NCBI RefSeq assembly: GCF_900141845.1
Contig: NZ_FQZB01000003.1
Coordinates: forward strand, 124,001-188,000
Length of the DNA stretch: 64,000 bases
Reading direction: 5' to 3'
DNA from: Clostridium cavendishii DSM 21758
GTDB lineage: Bacteria; Bacillota; Clostridia; Clostridiales; Clostridiaceae
The stretch's first letter is position 1. Each line of letters starts with the position of its first letter. The notes beneath the pieces were generated by a model, which was not told the origin of the DNA, did no database searches, and was given only the letters and a program-made list of their open reading frames with translations. The translations under genes were made by a program, and so were the position numbers. Below are positions 28,375-37,403 of the stretch, one piece after another.

Positions 28375-28743
28375 CTAAATAATACTCTCTATCTTTTTTA
28401 GCCCATCACCTATAATATTTCCTACCTTAGACAAACTATATTGAAACCCATCAATAAAATTTATAAGACCCTTTTTAAATCTACTTTCATTAAAATTAAT
28501 TTCATATCTTCCTACTTCCATATAGAATTCATTCTTGGTTCTATGATAAATTTTTATTTCACTTTTATCCTTTGTAAAAAGTTTAAAATCTACACCTAAA
28601 TCTTTCATTTTAGCATAATCTATATTTTGATTTGCTATGCCATCATTAAAAACTCTTGTATTTTCAATATTTATAAATATAAACCCCCAAGCCACAAAAA
28701 TTATAAAAAACACTATAGGGATAACATATAATATTTTTTTCAA
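28375..28743 (-). CDS. Small single-pass membrane protein, unknown function
   Basis: I do not recognise this 122-residue protein. It has one N-terminal membrane helix (about 5-24, YVIPIVFFIIFVAWGFIFI) and a polar exported or cytoplasmic part of about 95 residues. The start is TTG at 28741-28743, seven bases after AGGGGGTG; an ATG 14 codons earlier would run through that site. It lies 71 bp downstream of spoIIP in the same direction, with no terminator between them, so it may be expressed during sporulation. Confidence 0.65.
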   Translation of the reverse strand: MKKILYVIPIVFFIIFVAWGFIFINIENTRVFNDGIANQNIDYAKMKDLGVDFKLFTKDKSEIKIYHRTKNEFYMEVGRYEINFNESRFKKGLINFIDGFQYSLSKVGNIIGDGLKKIESII

Positions 28744-28814
28744 AAAAGAACACCCCCTAGTTATAATATCTATAAGGATGTTCACTTTTTATAAAATTTA
28801 TTCAATTATCAAAA

Positions 28815-29906
28815 TTATTTTTTCCCATTTAACTTTTCTGCAATAATTCTTGATATATATTTAGCTGAAGCTTTTGCCTCCGTTGCTGTATTTTGTTCTG
28901 CTCCAACTTCAATAAGCACTGAATTATTACTTAAATCCTGATTAAACATACCAATGCCTCTATTATAAGTATGCACTCCTTTGCAAAATCCTGGAAACAA
29001 CTCTCTTGATGTTTTATTAAAAAAGTCAACCAATCCATCATTGACATTATGATGAGGATTATTATTTGTTGTTACAAACATTATTTTTGCCACTTGTTCA
29101 TTATTAAGTTCAGTTGCAAAAGCATTTCTTCCAGCTCCACCTACAGAGTCTCTATGCAAATCTATTATAAGCTTAAAATCTCCATATTTTTTTAAATATT
29201 TTGATACAGTTTCTCTAGATCTATTATAACTTTCATCATAAGAAGCTAATGAATGTATAGTTTTATCATGTATAACTGATATACCATAATTCTCTTCCAA
29301 ATCATGTTCAAGCTCATCTCCAACTGCAACTACATTTAAATTATTATCTGTACTATCAGCTTTAGCTGGAAGATAAGCCTCAGTAGTATGGCTATGATAA
29401 ATTAGTACTTCTGGTTTTGCAGAATTCAACGTTTTTTTTAGTTTAGGGTTATATGCAACCTTACTTACAGCTTTTGTATCATCCTTATTTAATTCTTCAG
29501 GATTTAATTTTGTCACACTATCATTATTTAATTTAAAAGGATCAAATACAACTGAATTTTTATAATAAGATGGAGCTAGTTTGTTATCTTTAAAATACGG
29601 AATCTCATAACTTATTAAACCAACAGGATTTATTCCGTTCAAATTACTAGCCTCTAAAACTAAACTCCAAAGATTAACTGGACTTTCTAAATATGCACCT
29701 TTATCAAAATGAGTCTCTTTAATTACAGGCATTCCGAAATTTAAAAGCTCTATATAAGCTAAATTACCTCTAACATTTTTTTTAATTGCTATGTTTACAA
29801 ATCTAATCATAAACAAAGTTATAAGTATTAATACTACTGCAACTAAAGATGTTATTCCTTGATCAAATTTTACTTTGTTACTACGCTTATATGCTCTATT
29901 ATACAA
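28815..29906 (-). CDS. spoIIP: Stage II sporulation protein P
   Basis: SpoIIP is the cell-wall amidase/endopeptidase of the engulfment complex (SpoIIDMP) that thins septal peptidoglycan. The 363-residue protein has an N-terminal membrane anchor (about 18-36) and a SpoIIP catalytic domain with ILIYHSHTTEAYLP, KLIIDLHRDSVG and SVLIEVGAEQNT, where His and Glu bind zinc. The start is TTG (29904-29906), five bases after GGGAGGGG. That ribosome-binding site lies inside a perfect palindrome (29915-29944) overlapping a sigma-E-like promoter. It is 52 bp after gpr, the conserved pair. Confidence 0.95.
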   Translation of the reverse strand: MYNRAYKRSNKVKFDQGITSLVAVVLILITLFMIRFVNIAIKKNVRGNLAYIELLNFGMPVIKETHFDKGAYLESPVNLWSLVLEASNLNGINPVGLISYEIPYFKDNKLAPSYYKNSVVFDPFKLNNDSVTKLNPEELNKDDTKAVSKVAYNPKLKKTLNSAKPEVLIYHSHTTEAYLPAKADSTDNNLNVVAVGDELEHDLEENYGISVIHDKTIHSLASYDESYNRSRETVSKYLKKYGDFKLIIDLHRDSVGGAGRNAFATELNNEQVAKIMFVTTNNNPHHNVNDGLVDFFNKTSRELFPGFCKGVHTYNRGIGMFNQDLSNNSVLIEVGAEQNTATEAKASAKYISRIIAEKLNGKK

Positions 29907-29914
29907 ATTATCCC

Positions 29915-29959
29915 CTCCCTCATATAAATATTTATATGAGGGAGAAAAAAATATTATGT
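29915..29959 (-). promoter_or_regulatory. Sigma-E-like promoter overlapping a 30-bp palindrome at spoIIP
   Basis: A perfect palindrome spans 29915-29944 (arms CTCCCTCATATAAAT). Its 3' arm on the minus strand contains the spoIIP ribosome-binding site. ACATAAT (29953-29959), a 14-bp spacer and CATATAAA (29931-29938) resemble a sigma-E promoter (six of eight -10 positions). A transcript starting near 29924 would lack the 5' arm; read-through from gpr would carry the whole hairpin. There is no T run after it on the minus strand, so it is not a terminator. Confidence 0.55.
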
Positions 29960-30933
29960 TAATTTAAAAATTTATTTATATCTTCCATATCTAAATTAGG
30001 TTGTATCGCTATATTTATACCTGTAGCTATTATTTTAGATACAGAATCTATAACAATGTCTACTTCCTTAGGTGTTACCATTAAATCTCCTAAATAAGGA
30101 TTAAGTAACTCTTTTATTAATTTACTTTTCTCATTCTTATCTATCGATTTTAATAAATCATAAAACTCTTTTCCTTTATCTGCCTGTTTAATCATATCAT
30201 CTAAAACTAAATCCATAGCATCATTTGCAATTGTAGCTGCATCTACTACTGTAGGAACTCCTATAGCTATTACAGGTACTCCCAAGTTTTTTTCGTTTAT
30301 TTGCATCCTATTATTACCTACACCTGCGCCTGGAGATATTCCAGTATTTCCAATTTGAATAGTTCTAGTAACTCTTTCAAGTTTTCTTGATGCTAATGCA
30401 TCTATACATATTACCAAACTTGGTTTTATTCTATCTACTAAAGCCTTAATAACCTCACCTGTTTCAATACCTGTTATACCCAAGACTCCTGGCGCTATAG
30501 CACAAACTGGTCTTACACTATCATCTATAGAATCTGGCATTAACGTTTTCAAATGCCTTGTTATCATAAGTCTTTCAACTACTTTAGGTCCTACTGAATC
30601 TGGTGTAACATTCCAATTTCCAAGTCCAACTATAAGAACAGTTTTTTTATAGTCTACTCTTATTATTTCCTCTAAAGATGTTGCAAGCACATGAGCCACT
30701 TCATCCATAAGCACACCATCATAATGGGTAAATTCAGGTATATCTATTGTTATATATGTTCCCATGGGCTTTCCCATTTTTACGGCCCCATCTTCACTAA
30801 TAACATCTACCTTAGTTATATTTATGTCATCCTGTTTTCTCTCTTCTATTACAACTCCATCTATTTCTCTATTAAATTTACTTTTATAAATTTCCCTAGC
30901 TTCTACAGCTAAATCTGTCCTAACATTAAACAT
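29959..30933 (-). CDS. gpr: Germination protease GPR
   Basis: GPR degrades small acid-soluble spore proteins when spores germinate. The protein is 324 residues and begins MFNVRTDLAVEAREIY, the region where the zymogen is cleaved; it continues with the family core VLIVGLGNWNVTPDSVGPKV, GIETGEVIKALVDRIKPSLVICIDALASR and GNTGISPGAGVGNNR. I chose ATG (30931-30933), four bases after GAGGTG, over a GTG four codons earlier. It is expressed under sigma-G in Bacillus; I found no convincing sigma-G promoter upstream. Confidence 0.96.
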   Translation of the reverse strand: MFNVRTDLAVEAREIYKSKFNREIDGVVIEERKQDDINITKVDVISEDGAVKMGKPMGTYITIDIPEFTHYDGVLMDEVAHVLATSLEEIIRVDYKKTVLIVGLGNWNVTPDSVGPKVVERLMITRHLKTLMPDSIDDSVRPVCAIAPGVLGITGIETGEVIKALVDRIKPSLVICIDALASRKLERVTRTIQIGNTGISPGAGVGNNRMQINEKNLGVPVIAIGVPTVVDAATIANDAMDLVLDDMIKQADKGKEFYDLLKSIDKNEKSKLIKELLNPYLGDLMVTPKEVDIVIDSVSKIIATGINIAIQPNLDMEDINKFLN

Positions 30934-31107
30934 AATACACCTCACTTTTAGAATTTCTGATTTTTAAATAATTAAAGCTTATGCAGAAAAATAATTAACC
31001 AAAGATGCAAAATATATTTGGTTTTAAACAAGGAAATAGTTTTTACCGATAGTTGTGCTATTAATAATTTCTTTTAACATAAAGTAAACTATTATACTAA
31101 TTTATTA

Positions 31108-31150
31108 TTTTTCGAATATGCCAAATTTATCATTTTCCGAATATGCCAAA
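31108..31150. repeat. 25-bp-spaced direct repeat between gpr and rpsT
   Basis: CGAATATGCCAAA occurs at 31113-31125 and again at 31138-31150, both preceded by four or more T. The 25-bp period is about 2.4 helix turns. It lies about 115 bp before the rpsT promoter and 180 bp before gpr. The remaining gap sequence (30934-31263) shows no gene; a weak inverted repeat AACCAAA/TTTGGTT lies near 31000. Confidence 0.6.
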
Positions 31151-31263
31151 AACTAAAATGCTATAAATATAATATATCCATAATATAAACTTCTTATTTA
31201 TGTTCTTAAAAGCTGTAATACTTCCTAAATTAACATTTATATACCTTTAATTTAAAAAAATAC

Positions 31264-31292
31264 TTGAATTAATAAAGTCCAGGTGCTATAAT
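31264..31292 (+). promoter_or_regulatory. Sigma-A promoter of rpsT
   Basis: TTGAAT (31264-31269), a 17-bp spacer and TATAAT (31287-31292). The predicted leader (about 80 bases to 31378) contains CCCC (near 31328) and CCCT (near 31350), either of which can pair with the AAAGGGG ribosome-binding site, a possible autoregulatory fold. Confidence 0.8.
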
Positions 31293-31378
31293 TACTTTTG
31301 TTGAATATGAACTCGAACGCAGATTTCCCCAAAAACTGCATGAGGCCCTATAAAAGTTGAAAGGGGTGAACTTAGAAA

Positions 31379-31642
31379 ATGGCAAACATAAAATCAGCAA
31401 AGAAAAGAATATTAGTTACTGAAACTAAAACTTTAAGAAATAAGATGATTAAGTCAGCACTTAAAACTGCTATAAAGAAGTTTGAAACTGCTGTTGCTGC
31501 TAACAACGCTGAAGAAGCAAACGCTACATTCGCTGGAGCTGTTAAAGCTTTAGACATGGCTACTTCAAAAGGAGTTGTTCACAAAAACATGGCTGCTAGA
31601 AAGAAATCAAGATTAGCTGCTAAATTAAACGCTATGGCTTAA
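31379..31642 (+). CDS. rpsT: 30S ribosomal protein S20
   Basis: The 87-residue basic, helical protein begins [29 protein letters not shown] and contains [20 protein letters not shown], the standard S20 ends. S20 binds 16S rRNA early in 30S assembly. It is the only plus-strand gene in a long minus-strand block, lying divergent from gpr and convergent with holA, as in other Clostridia. ATG follows AAAGGGGTG. Confidence 0.98.
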   Translation: MANIKSAKKRILVTETKTLRNKMIKSALKTAIKKFETAVAANNAEEANATFAGAVKALDMATSKGVVHKNMAARKKSRLAAKLNAMA

Positions 31643-31649
31643 TTATAAT

Positions 31650-31679
31650 GGTGTTAGGTAGTTACCTAACACCTTTTAC
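31650..31679 (+). terminator. Intrinsic terminator of rpsT
   Basis: Perfect 11-bp stem GGTGTTAGGTA (31650-31660) with TACCTAACACC (31663-31673), followed by TTTT, eight bases past the rpsT stop. Confidence 0.9.
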
Positions 31680-31684
31680 TTTAT

Positions 31685-31722
31685 AAAAAAGATTACAGAT
31701 TTAAAATTTGTAATCTTTTTTA
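31685..31722 (+). terminator. Second hairpin terminator, usable on both strands
   Basis: AAAAAAGATTACA (31685-31697) pairs with TGTAATCTTTTTT (31709-31721), flanked by A and T runs. It backs up the rpsT terminator and can stop minus-strand transcription as well. I see nothing in 31723-31850. Confidence 0.75.
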
Positions 31723-31850
31723 TATATATTGTTATTAAATTTATACATAAAAATAATTAAATATTTAATATATTTTTTATAAAAGCATTTATATTAAGCT
31801 TTAATAGTTATTTTGTAAAAAATCAGTCTACAATACCAACTTTGAAAAAA

Positions 31851-31886
31851 TGAAAAAAGTTTTATAAGCTTGAACTTACAAAACTT
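31851..31886 (-). terminator. Intrinsic terminator of holA
   Basis: AAGTTTTATAAG (31857-31868) pairs with CTTACAAAACTT (31875-31886, one mismatch) and is followed by six T on the minus strand. It lies five bases past the holA stop. Confidence 0.8.
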
Positions 31887-31891
31887 CAATA

Positions 31892-32920
31892 TTAATCTCT
31901 TACTGTATTTATTATCATTAGCTCCATTTCTATCTTCTTATCTATCGAACTACTTTTAAGCGACTTCTCAGCATTCACACATAACTTCATACATTTTTGT
32001 ATCTGCTGAATTGTAAACTTTTTACTTTGAAGTATCAACTTTTCACATATAAAAGGTGGTACTTTCAAAAGTCCTATCATTTCTTCTTTTGATTTTTTTT
32101 CTTGCAAATATACTTTTACCATAAAAAGCTTTTTAAATTGATTTTCTATAAGACTTAAAATAAGCATCATATTTTCACCTTTATGTAAAAGTTCGTTCAT
32201 AAGATCTATAGCTTTTTCTGGTTTTTTGATGGATATATATTCAACTAAATCAAAAGCATCATTTTCACTTTTATTTGGAAGCAATAAATCTATATCATGT
32301 CTTGTTATTTCTCTACCATTAGTATAACTAACTAGCTTCTCTATTTCTCTCTCAATTATATTAAAATTGTTTGGAACTAAGTCTGCAAAGTACTTTAATT
32401 CTATTTTCCCTATATTTTTATTATGCTTATTAAAAATGTCCATTATTTTTCTATTAAGCTTTTCTCCTCTTAATTTATCAGCCTTTACCAAAACAGCTGA
32501 TTTATCAAATTTCATAATCTTTTTATTCTTAACTAATGTATCCCTTTTATCATTTAACAACACATATTGTATAAGTATACAATGAGATGGTGTATTTTTT
32601 ATATATTCTTCAATTTGAGAAAATAATTTAGTTCCTTGTGAATCAGCCTTATCTTTTAAATATGTAGCCCTACAAACAACAACAACCTTTTTTTCACTCA
32701 TAAAAGGTAAAGTTTCACAAGCATTCATAAAATCCTCAAAAATCATATTATTACCATCAAATTTTACTAAATTCAAATCTTTAAAATTTAAATCTATAGC
32801 CTTATCTATAATCATATCAATGCTTTCTTTTATAAGCATCTCATCTAATCCGCAAAGTATATAGCTATTTTTCAAATTATTGTTTTTAACTTCTTTTTCT
32901 AAAACTTCTAAATCAATCAC
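31892..32920 (-). CDS. holA: DNA polymerase III subunit delta
   Basis: HolA opens the sliding clamp within the clamp loader. The sequence shows the family pattern: N-terminal NSYILCGLDEMLIKESIDMII, FADLVPNNFNIIEREIEKLVSY and the C-terminal collar region, without a functional P-loop. I chose GTG at 32918-32920, which gives MIDLEVLEKEVKNN and has AAAGG eight bases upstream; a TTG three codons earlier has no ribosome-binding site. It starts 14 bp after comEC, the conserved comEC-holA-rpsT neighbourhood. Confidence 0.93.
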   Translation of the reverse strand: MIDLEVLEKEVKNNNLKNSYILCGLDEMLIKESIDMIIDKAIDLNFKDLNLVKFDGNNMIFEDFMNACETLPFMSEKKVVVVCRATYLKDKADSQGTKLFSQIEEYIKNTPSHCILIQYVLLNDKRDTLVKNKKIMKFDKSAVLVKADKLRGEKLNRKIMDIFNKHNKNIGKIELKYFADLVPNNFNIIEREIEKLVSYTNGREITRHDIDLLLPNKSENDAFDLVEYISIKKPEKAIDLMNELLHKGENMMLILSLIENQFKKLFMVKVYLQEKKSKEEMIGLLKVPPFICEKLILQSKKFTIQQIQKCMKLCVNAEKSLKSSSIDKKIEMELMIINTVRD

Positions 32921-32933
32921 CTTACTCAACCTT

Positions 32934-34664
32934 TCAAAACTCAGATGTAATTATTCTTCCGTTTATAATCCTAATTACTTTTTCATCACTGCCTATTATA
33001 TCACAGTCTATAAGTTTAGTGTCATTATTTTTACTTGTTTTTATATAACACTTCTTTGTATTTTTATCTATTAATATGTTAATATCTTTAATCTTAACTC
33101 CATAATCTTCCTTAATTTTATAAACATCATAAATGGCATATTGTTTTTTAACTTTATTTATAAAATATTCATTTTTACTAACTGTTATCATTTCTTTACC
33201 GAAACCACGTTCTAAAATTATTGCTCTATTTCTTTTTTCATTATAAACCGTTATTTTAGGAAAAAAACCATAGCTTATTATAAGTATTGTAAACATCATT
33301 CCGAAAGCTATTTTGTAAAATTTTTCAAAACCCTTCTTATACATATAAAAACATATTATAATAAATACATAACCATAAAAAAATATATTTGTTAAATATA
33401 TATTAGGTATAGATATACCTTCAGTTATTTTAAGTGCTCCTTTTATAACCAGCATATTTATATACAAAACTTTACAAATTAATGAAAAAATCAAATCATT
33501 CCACATAAATAAAAGAGCTATATTGCCTAGTACAACCAACGGAGTAAATATAGGTAACACTAATACATTACCGATTAGAAAATTAATTGAAAAGTCTTTT
33601 ATAGTAAGCGCCAAATAAGGTATTGAAAATGTCTGAGCAGCTAAACATACTGATATTCCTTCATTAAATCTTCTGGGTAATTTATGCAAAAACCTTAAAA
33701 ATGGTTTATACATAAGTATAATACCAAGTGTTGATAAATGTGATAACATAAATCCTATATCAAAAGCATTATAAGGTTTGTATAATATTAGAAGTAATGC
33801 AGAAAAACTTAATGCAGTTATTCCATCATAGTTTTTAAAAACCTTCTTTGAAAATTTAAGTACTAATATCATAAAAAATGCTCTTATAGTTGGAGCTGTT
33901 GCCCCTGTTATAAGCACATAAACAAAACTTATTGGAATAGAATATCGTAACTTTAAAAATCTATCCAAAATTAAAAATATTAATGCTATATGAAATCCGG
34001 ATACACTTACAACATGTATAATCCCAAGTCTACCCATATCAAAGTTTTGCTCCTTAGTAAGCGCTTCTGTATATCCTAAAGTAGTCGAACTTACTAGAGC
34101 ACTATCCTCTTCACCTAAAATTAATTTTAACTTTTCAAAATATAACCTCCTTATATTGTTTAACTTAAATATATAGTCCTCCTTTATATTTAAAACTTCA
34201 TCTATATATAAAGTCCCTACTATTCCCCTGTCTATATCCTTTTCCTTTTTAAATACTCCTCTAACCTTAATTACCTCAGAAGGCTTTACTGAATCCTTTA
34301 ATCCATCTAATTTTACCTTCCTAGAAGATAACTCGCCCACACCGTAAGTTTTACTTACAGAGCTTACCCTTACCTCGAAAAATTTATAACTTTTTACATT
34401 TAGATTATAATAAAAATAACTATTAAAAAATGAAATCAAAAAAAACAGCAGACTTATAATTATATATTGTTTTGAAAAAAACAAAATTGAAACAGCAAGA
34501 AAAGATGCAGCTATTAAAACTGCACCTTGTAAATTTATATTTGAAAATGAATATGTAAGAACTCCTATTACACAAGCTAAAAGCATAGGCAAAATAGGTC
34601 TTACAAAAACATAACTATAACCTTGTTTCTTATTATAAATATACTTCAAAAAAACTTTCAACAA
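32934..34664 (-). CDS. comEC: ComEC/Rec2-type DNA-uptake channel lacking the C-terminal nuclease domain
   Basis: ComEC is the membrane channel for transforming DNA. The 576-residue protein has an N-terminal DUF4131/OB-like exported domain (about 60-180) and the Competence domain with many membrane helices and GIIHVVSVSGFHIALIFLIL plus GATAPTIRAFFMILVL. Typical ComEC is about 750 residues and ends in a metallo-beta-lactamase-like domain with HXHXDH. Here the C-terminal 110 residues are lysine-rich and no such motif is present. TTG is the start, seven bases after GGAGG. No other competence gene is in the window. Confidence 0.85.
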   Translation of the reverse strand: MLKVFLKYIYNKKQGYSYVFVRPILPMLLACVIGVLTYSFSNINLQGAVLIAASFLAVSILFFSKQYIIISLLFFLISFFNSYFYYNLNVKSYKFFEVRVSSVSKTYGVGELSSRKVKLDGLKDSVKPSEVIKVRGVFKKEKDIDRGIVGTLYIDEVLNIKEDYIFKLNNIRRLYFEKLKLILGEEDSALVSSTTLGYTEALTKEQNFDMGRLGIIHVVSVSGFHIALIFLILDRFLKLRYSIPISFVYVLITGATAPTIRAFFMILVLKFSKKVFKNYDGITALSFSALLLILYKPYNAFDIGFMLSHLSTLGIILMYKPFLRFLHKLPRRFNEGISVCLAAQTFSIPYLALTIKDFSINFLIGNVLVLPIFTPLVVLGNIALLFMWNDLIFSLICKVLYINMLVIKGALKITEGISIPNIYLTNIFFYGYVFIIICFYMYKKGFEKFYKIAFGMMFTILIISYGFFPKITVYNEKRNRAIILERGFGKEMITVSKNEYFINKVKKQYAIYDVYKIKEDYGVKIKDINILIDKNTKKCYIKTSKNNDTKLIDCDIIGSDEKVIRIINGRIITSEF

Positions 34665-34686
34665 TTAATCGCCTCCACAAAGGTAA

Positions 34687-37206
34687 TTATTCCCTTTTAT
34701 TTAGAAATAATTCAATTCCTCCGTAGATTACTATAAATGTAAATACATAAATTAAAATAACCATATTACTTATATTTTGTGTTATAAAAGTTACTATTAT
34801 ATTAAGTATATAAATAGCTATTACTGAACTTAATATTATTATACTTTGCTTTCCTTCCTCTTTTAAACTACCATAATTATTGTTTAAAGTATTTATAAAT
34901 ATTAATGGTGTAAATAGAATACTCCAATTTATTTTTAGATTAAACCTAAAATCTATAATACATAAAATTAATAAAATAAGTCCTATTTGTATAATGCTTT
35001 CTACAATCAGCCTCTTCTTATTTTTATCATTAACTTTTCTATCAGTTAATAAACTATATAACATTAAACTTGGAATTATTAAAACATTCATTATAGCTAT
35101 ATATATCCAAGATAAATTCCCGACTCCCCAAATAAGTGATGTAGTAGTAAATACAGCTGCTTCAGTAGCTAGTATTTGAATTAATCTTCTTTTCACCATA
35201 CTTAAACTAATCTTTATTTTTCTTGATAAATCTAACACATCCAAAAAGCCCTTTAAATAGTCTTGACTAGCATATAAATCACTCATACCCTTTACAACAC
35301 TTGTTACTTTTTCTCCTTTAACAATACCAACCTCTGATAATGCAATCGTAGGTAAATCAGCTAAATTTTCTCCAGTTGCTGCAATATTATATTTATCATC
35401 TGAAAATATCGCTATTATTTTAACTTTAAGCTCTGGTGAAATTCTTGAGAAAACCCTAACTTTTGATAATAAAGCTAAAACCTCTTCTTTATTTAAAGCT
35501 AAAAGTTCAACACCTGAAATTACTTCATCCATAGATGAAACAAAACCTAGTTCTTTACCTAAAGTAGTAGCTGCAATCTTATTATCATCAGTTATTAAAA
35601 TAGGAACTATATTTTGCTCTTTTAAACTCTTAATATATTCAAATGAATCTTCTATTATGGGATTTTCTAATCCCATTATTCCGACAAAAACCAAATTACT
35701 TTCTATATTTTCATCCTCTGATGGTTCATAAGTAAAACTTCTATACGCAATTCCGATTGTAATAAGCCCCTCTAAAGAAAGGTTATAATCTGCTTCTTTT
35801 ATCTTTTCTATATCTTCCTCTGTTATATCCTTTTCAATTCCTTCTAGCATTATATGAGTACATCTGTCCAAAACCTCATCTAATGTTCCTTTTATATTGG
35901 CTCTATATTTTCGTTCTACCTTATTTAATGAAGTCATCATCCTTCTATCACTATCATATGGAATTTCAAAAATCCTTCTTTCTTTAGAAAGCAAAACTCC
36001 TTTGTAGATACCATTTTCTCCACCAAATCTAAGCATAGCAATCTCAGCCAAATCGCCTGTACCAAAATTCTTATCATTATTATATATAGCATTATTACAA
36101 AGTAATCCGATATTTATCATCCTACTTATATTAAAATTTGATGTATCAACACTAATTGCTTTAATATGTTCATGATTTGTATAAAGCTTTTTAACCATCA
36201 TTTGTTTAGCAGTTACAGAACCTATTTTGTCTAAAAAGAATACATTTGTATTAGTTATAGTATCTAAAGTACTTATATTTTCTAGCTCTATTCCTTCATT
36301 AGATAAATATTTCTTAATTAATTTAATATAGGCAACTAACACTATTGATAATTGAAATGAACCTAGTATAAACCATATGTTTGATATCGATTCAAGTAAA
36401 TTGTCAAATCTATATAGCTCAAACATTATAATGGACAATACACATCCTACAACGGCCAAAACTACAAGACTCTTATTTATAAATGCTTCTAGTTTTTTAC
36501 CTATTATATGTTTATGCTTATTATTATCACTTAATAAAGTAAGAATTTTACCTATTTCTGTGTCATGCCCTGTAGCTACTATAACACCTAAACCCTCACC
36601 TGCTGTAACAAGTGATCCTCTAAATGCCATGTTCTTAACTTCTCCTATTGATGAAACTATGCCTTCTACCATAGTTTCATATTTATCTACCGAAAATCCA
36701 TCACCTGTTATATTTTTTTCGTTTATTTTAAGTCCATCACTTTCAATTATTCTTAAATCTGCTGGTATATAAGTTTTATTTTTTATATATACAATATCAC
36801 CAACCACTAATTCTTCAGCATTTAAAACTTGTTTTCTACCATCCCTAATAACATGTATATCTGTATAATTTAATAGTTCCAAATTTTTCATCTGATTTCT
36901 TCTTTTTGAAGAATCTACATATTTAAGACCTATATTAGAAGTTAACGCGAAAAACACTATTACAGCTGGTAAATAGTTTTTAGAAACTATAAGAAAAATA
37001 ATTATTGTGAATAAAATTATAAACCATCTACTAGTAAAGATTTCTAAAGCACCTTTTCCTATTTCCTTGTTATAATCAATATTTATTTGATTACTTCCAT
37101 ACTTCTCTCGTCTCTCAATTATTTCATCCTGTGCTAATCCTCTATTTTCATTAGTTTCTAAAAGCTCTACAACCCTATTCCATGATATGTTGTACCATTT
37201 TTTCAC
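34687..37206 (-). CDS. P-type ATPase-like protein with deviant catalytic motifs
   Basis: The 839-residue protein has the full P2-type cation ATPase layout: N-terminal cap, actuator domain, four plus about six membrane helices, phosphorylation and nucleotide domains. However, the signatures deviate: DKTGTLT is DKIGSVT (about 329), TGES is TGDG (about 167), KGA is KGT, DPPR is ENPI, TGD is TDD, TGDGVNDAP is TGENLADLP (about 612), and the M4 PEGL ion site is absent. The nucleotide-domain FEIPYDSDRRMM is kept. GTG is the start with a weak AGGGG. It lies between comEC and spoVAE. It may be a slow or non-transporting relative; a canonical ATPase is at 51418-53967. Confidence 0.8.
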   Translation of the reverse strand: MKKWYNISWNRVVELLETNENRGLAQDEIIERREKYGSNQINIDYNKEIGKGALEIFTSRWFIILFTIIIFLIVSKNYLPAVIVFFALTSNIGLKYVDSSKRRNQMKNLELLNYTDIHVIRDGRKQVLNAEELVVGDIVYIKNKTYIPADLRIIESDGLKINEKNITGDGFSVDKYETMVEGIVSSIGEVKNMAFRGSLVTAGEGLGVIVATGHDTEIGKILTLLSDNNKHKHIIGKKLEAFINKSLVVLAVVGCVLSIIMFELYRFDNLLESISNIWFILGSFQLSIVLVAYIKLIKKYLSNEGIELENISTLDTITNTNVFFLDKIGSVTAKQMMVKKLYTNHEHIKAISVDTSNFNISRMINIGLLCNNAIYNNDKNFGTGDLAEIAMLRFGGENGIYKGVLLSKERRIFEIPYDSDRRMMTSLNKVERKYRANIKGTLDEVLDRCTHIMLEGIEKDITEEDIEKIKEADYNLSLEGLITIGIAYRSFTYEPSEDENIESNLVFVGIMGLENPIIEDSFEYIKSLKEQNIVPILITDDNKIAATTLGKELGFVSSMDEVISGVELLALNKEEVLALLSKVRVFSRISPELKVKIIAIFSDDKYNIAATGENLADLPTIALSEVGIVKGEKVTSVVKGMSDLYASQDYLKGFLDVLDLSRKIKISLSMVKRRLIQILATEAAVFTTTSLIWGVGNLSWIYIAIMNVLIIPSLMLYSLLTDRKVNDKNKKRLIVESIIQIGLILLILCIIDFRFNLKINWSILFTPLIFINTLNNNYGSLKEEGKQSIIILSSVIAIYILNIIVTFITQNISNMVILIYVFTFIVIYGGIELFLNKRE

Positions 37207-37403
37207 TATATCTAACCCCTATCTAAAGCAAAAGCTTTTATTAAAATCCTAATTTTAAAATTTTATCTCACTTTTATTGTTCGTAATTAATTGTTATTAA
37301 CTTTAATCTATACTATATAATTTATAAAATTTAAGCTATAATAAATTTAAAATTTTACAAAATTTGTATTATAGTATTATCTTATAATAAAAACAACTAC
37401 TAA

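Noticed and set aside
34687..37206. Sequencing error or pseudogene as the cause of the deviant P-type ATPase motifs
   Set aside because: Substitutions are spread over all motifs while the frame and less critical segments (FEIPYDSDRRMM) are intact, which does not look like local errors.
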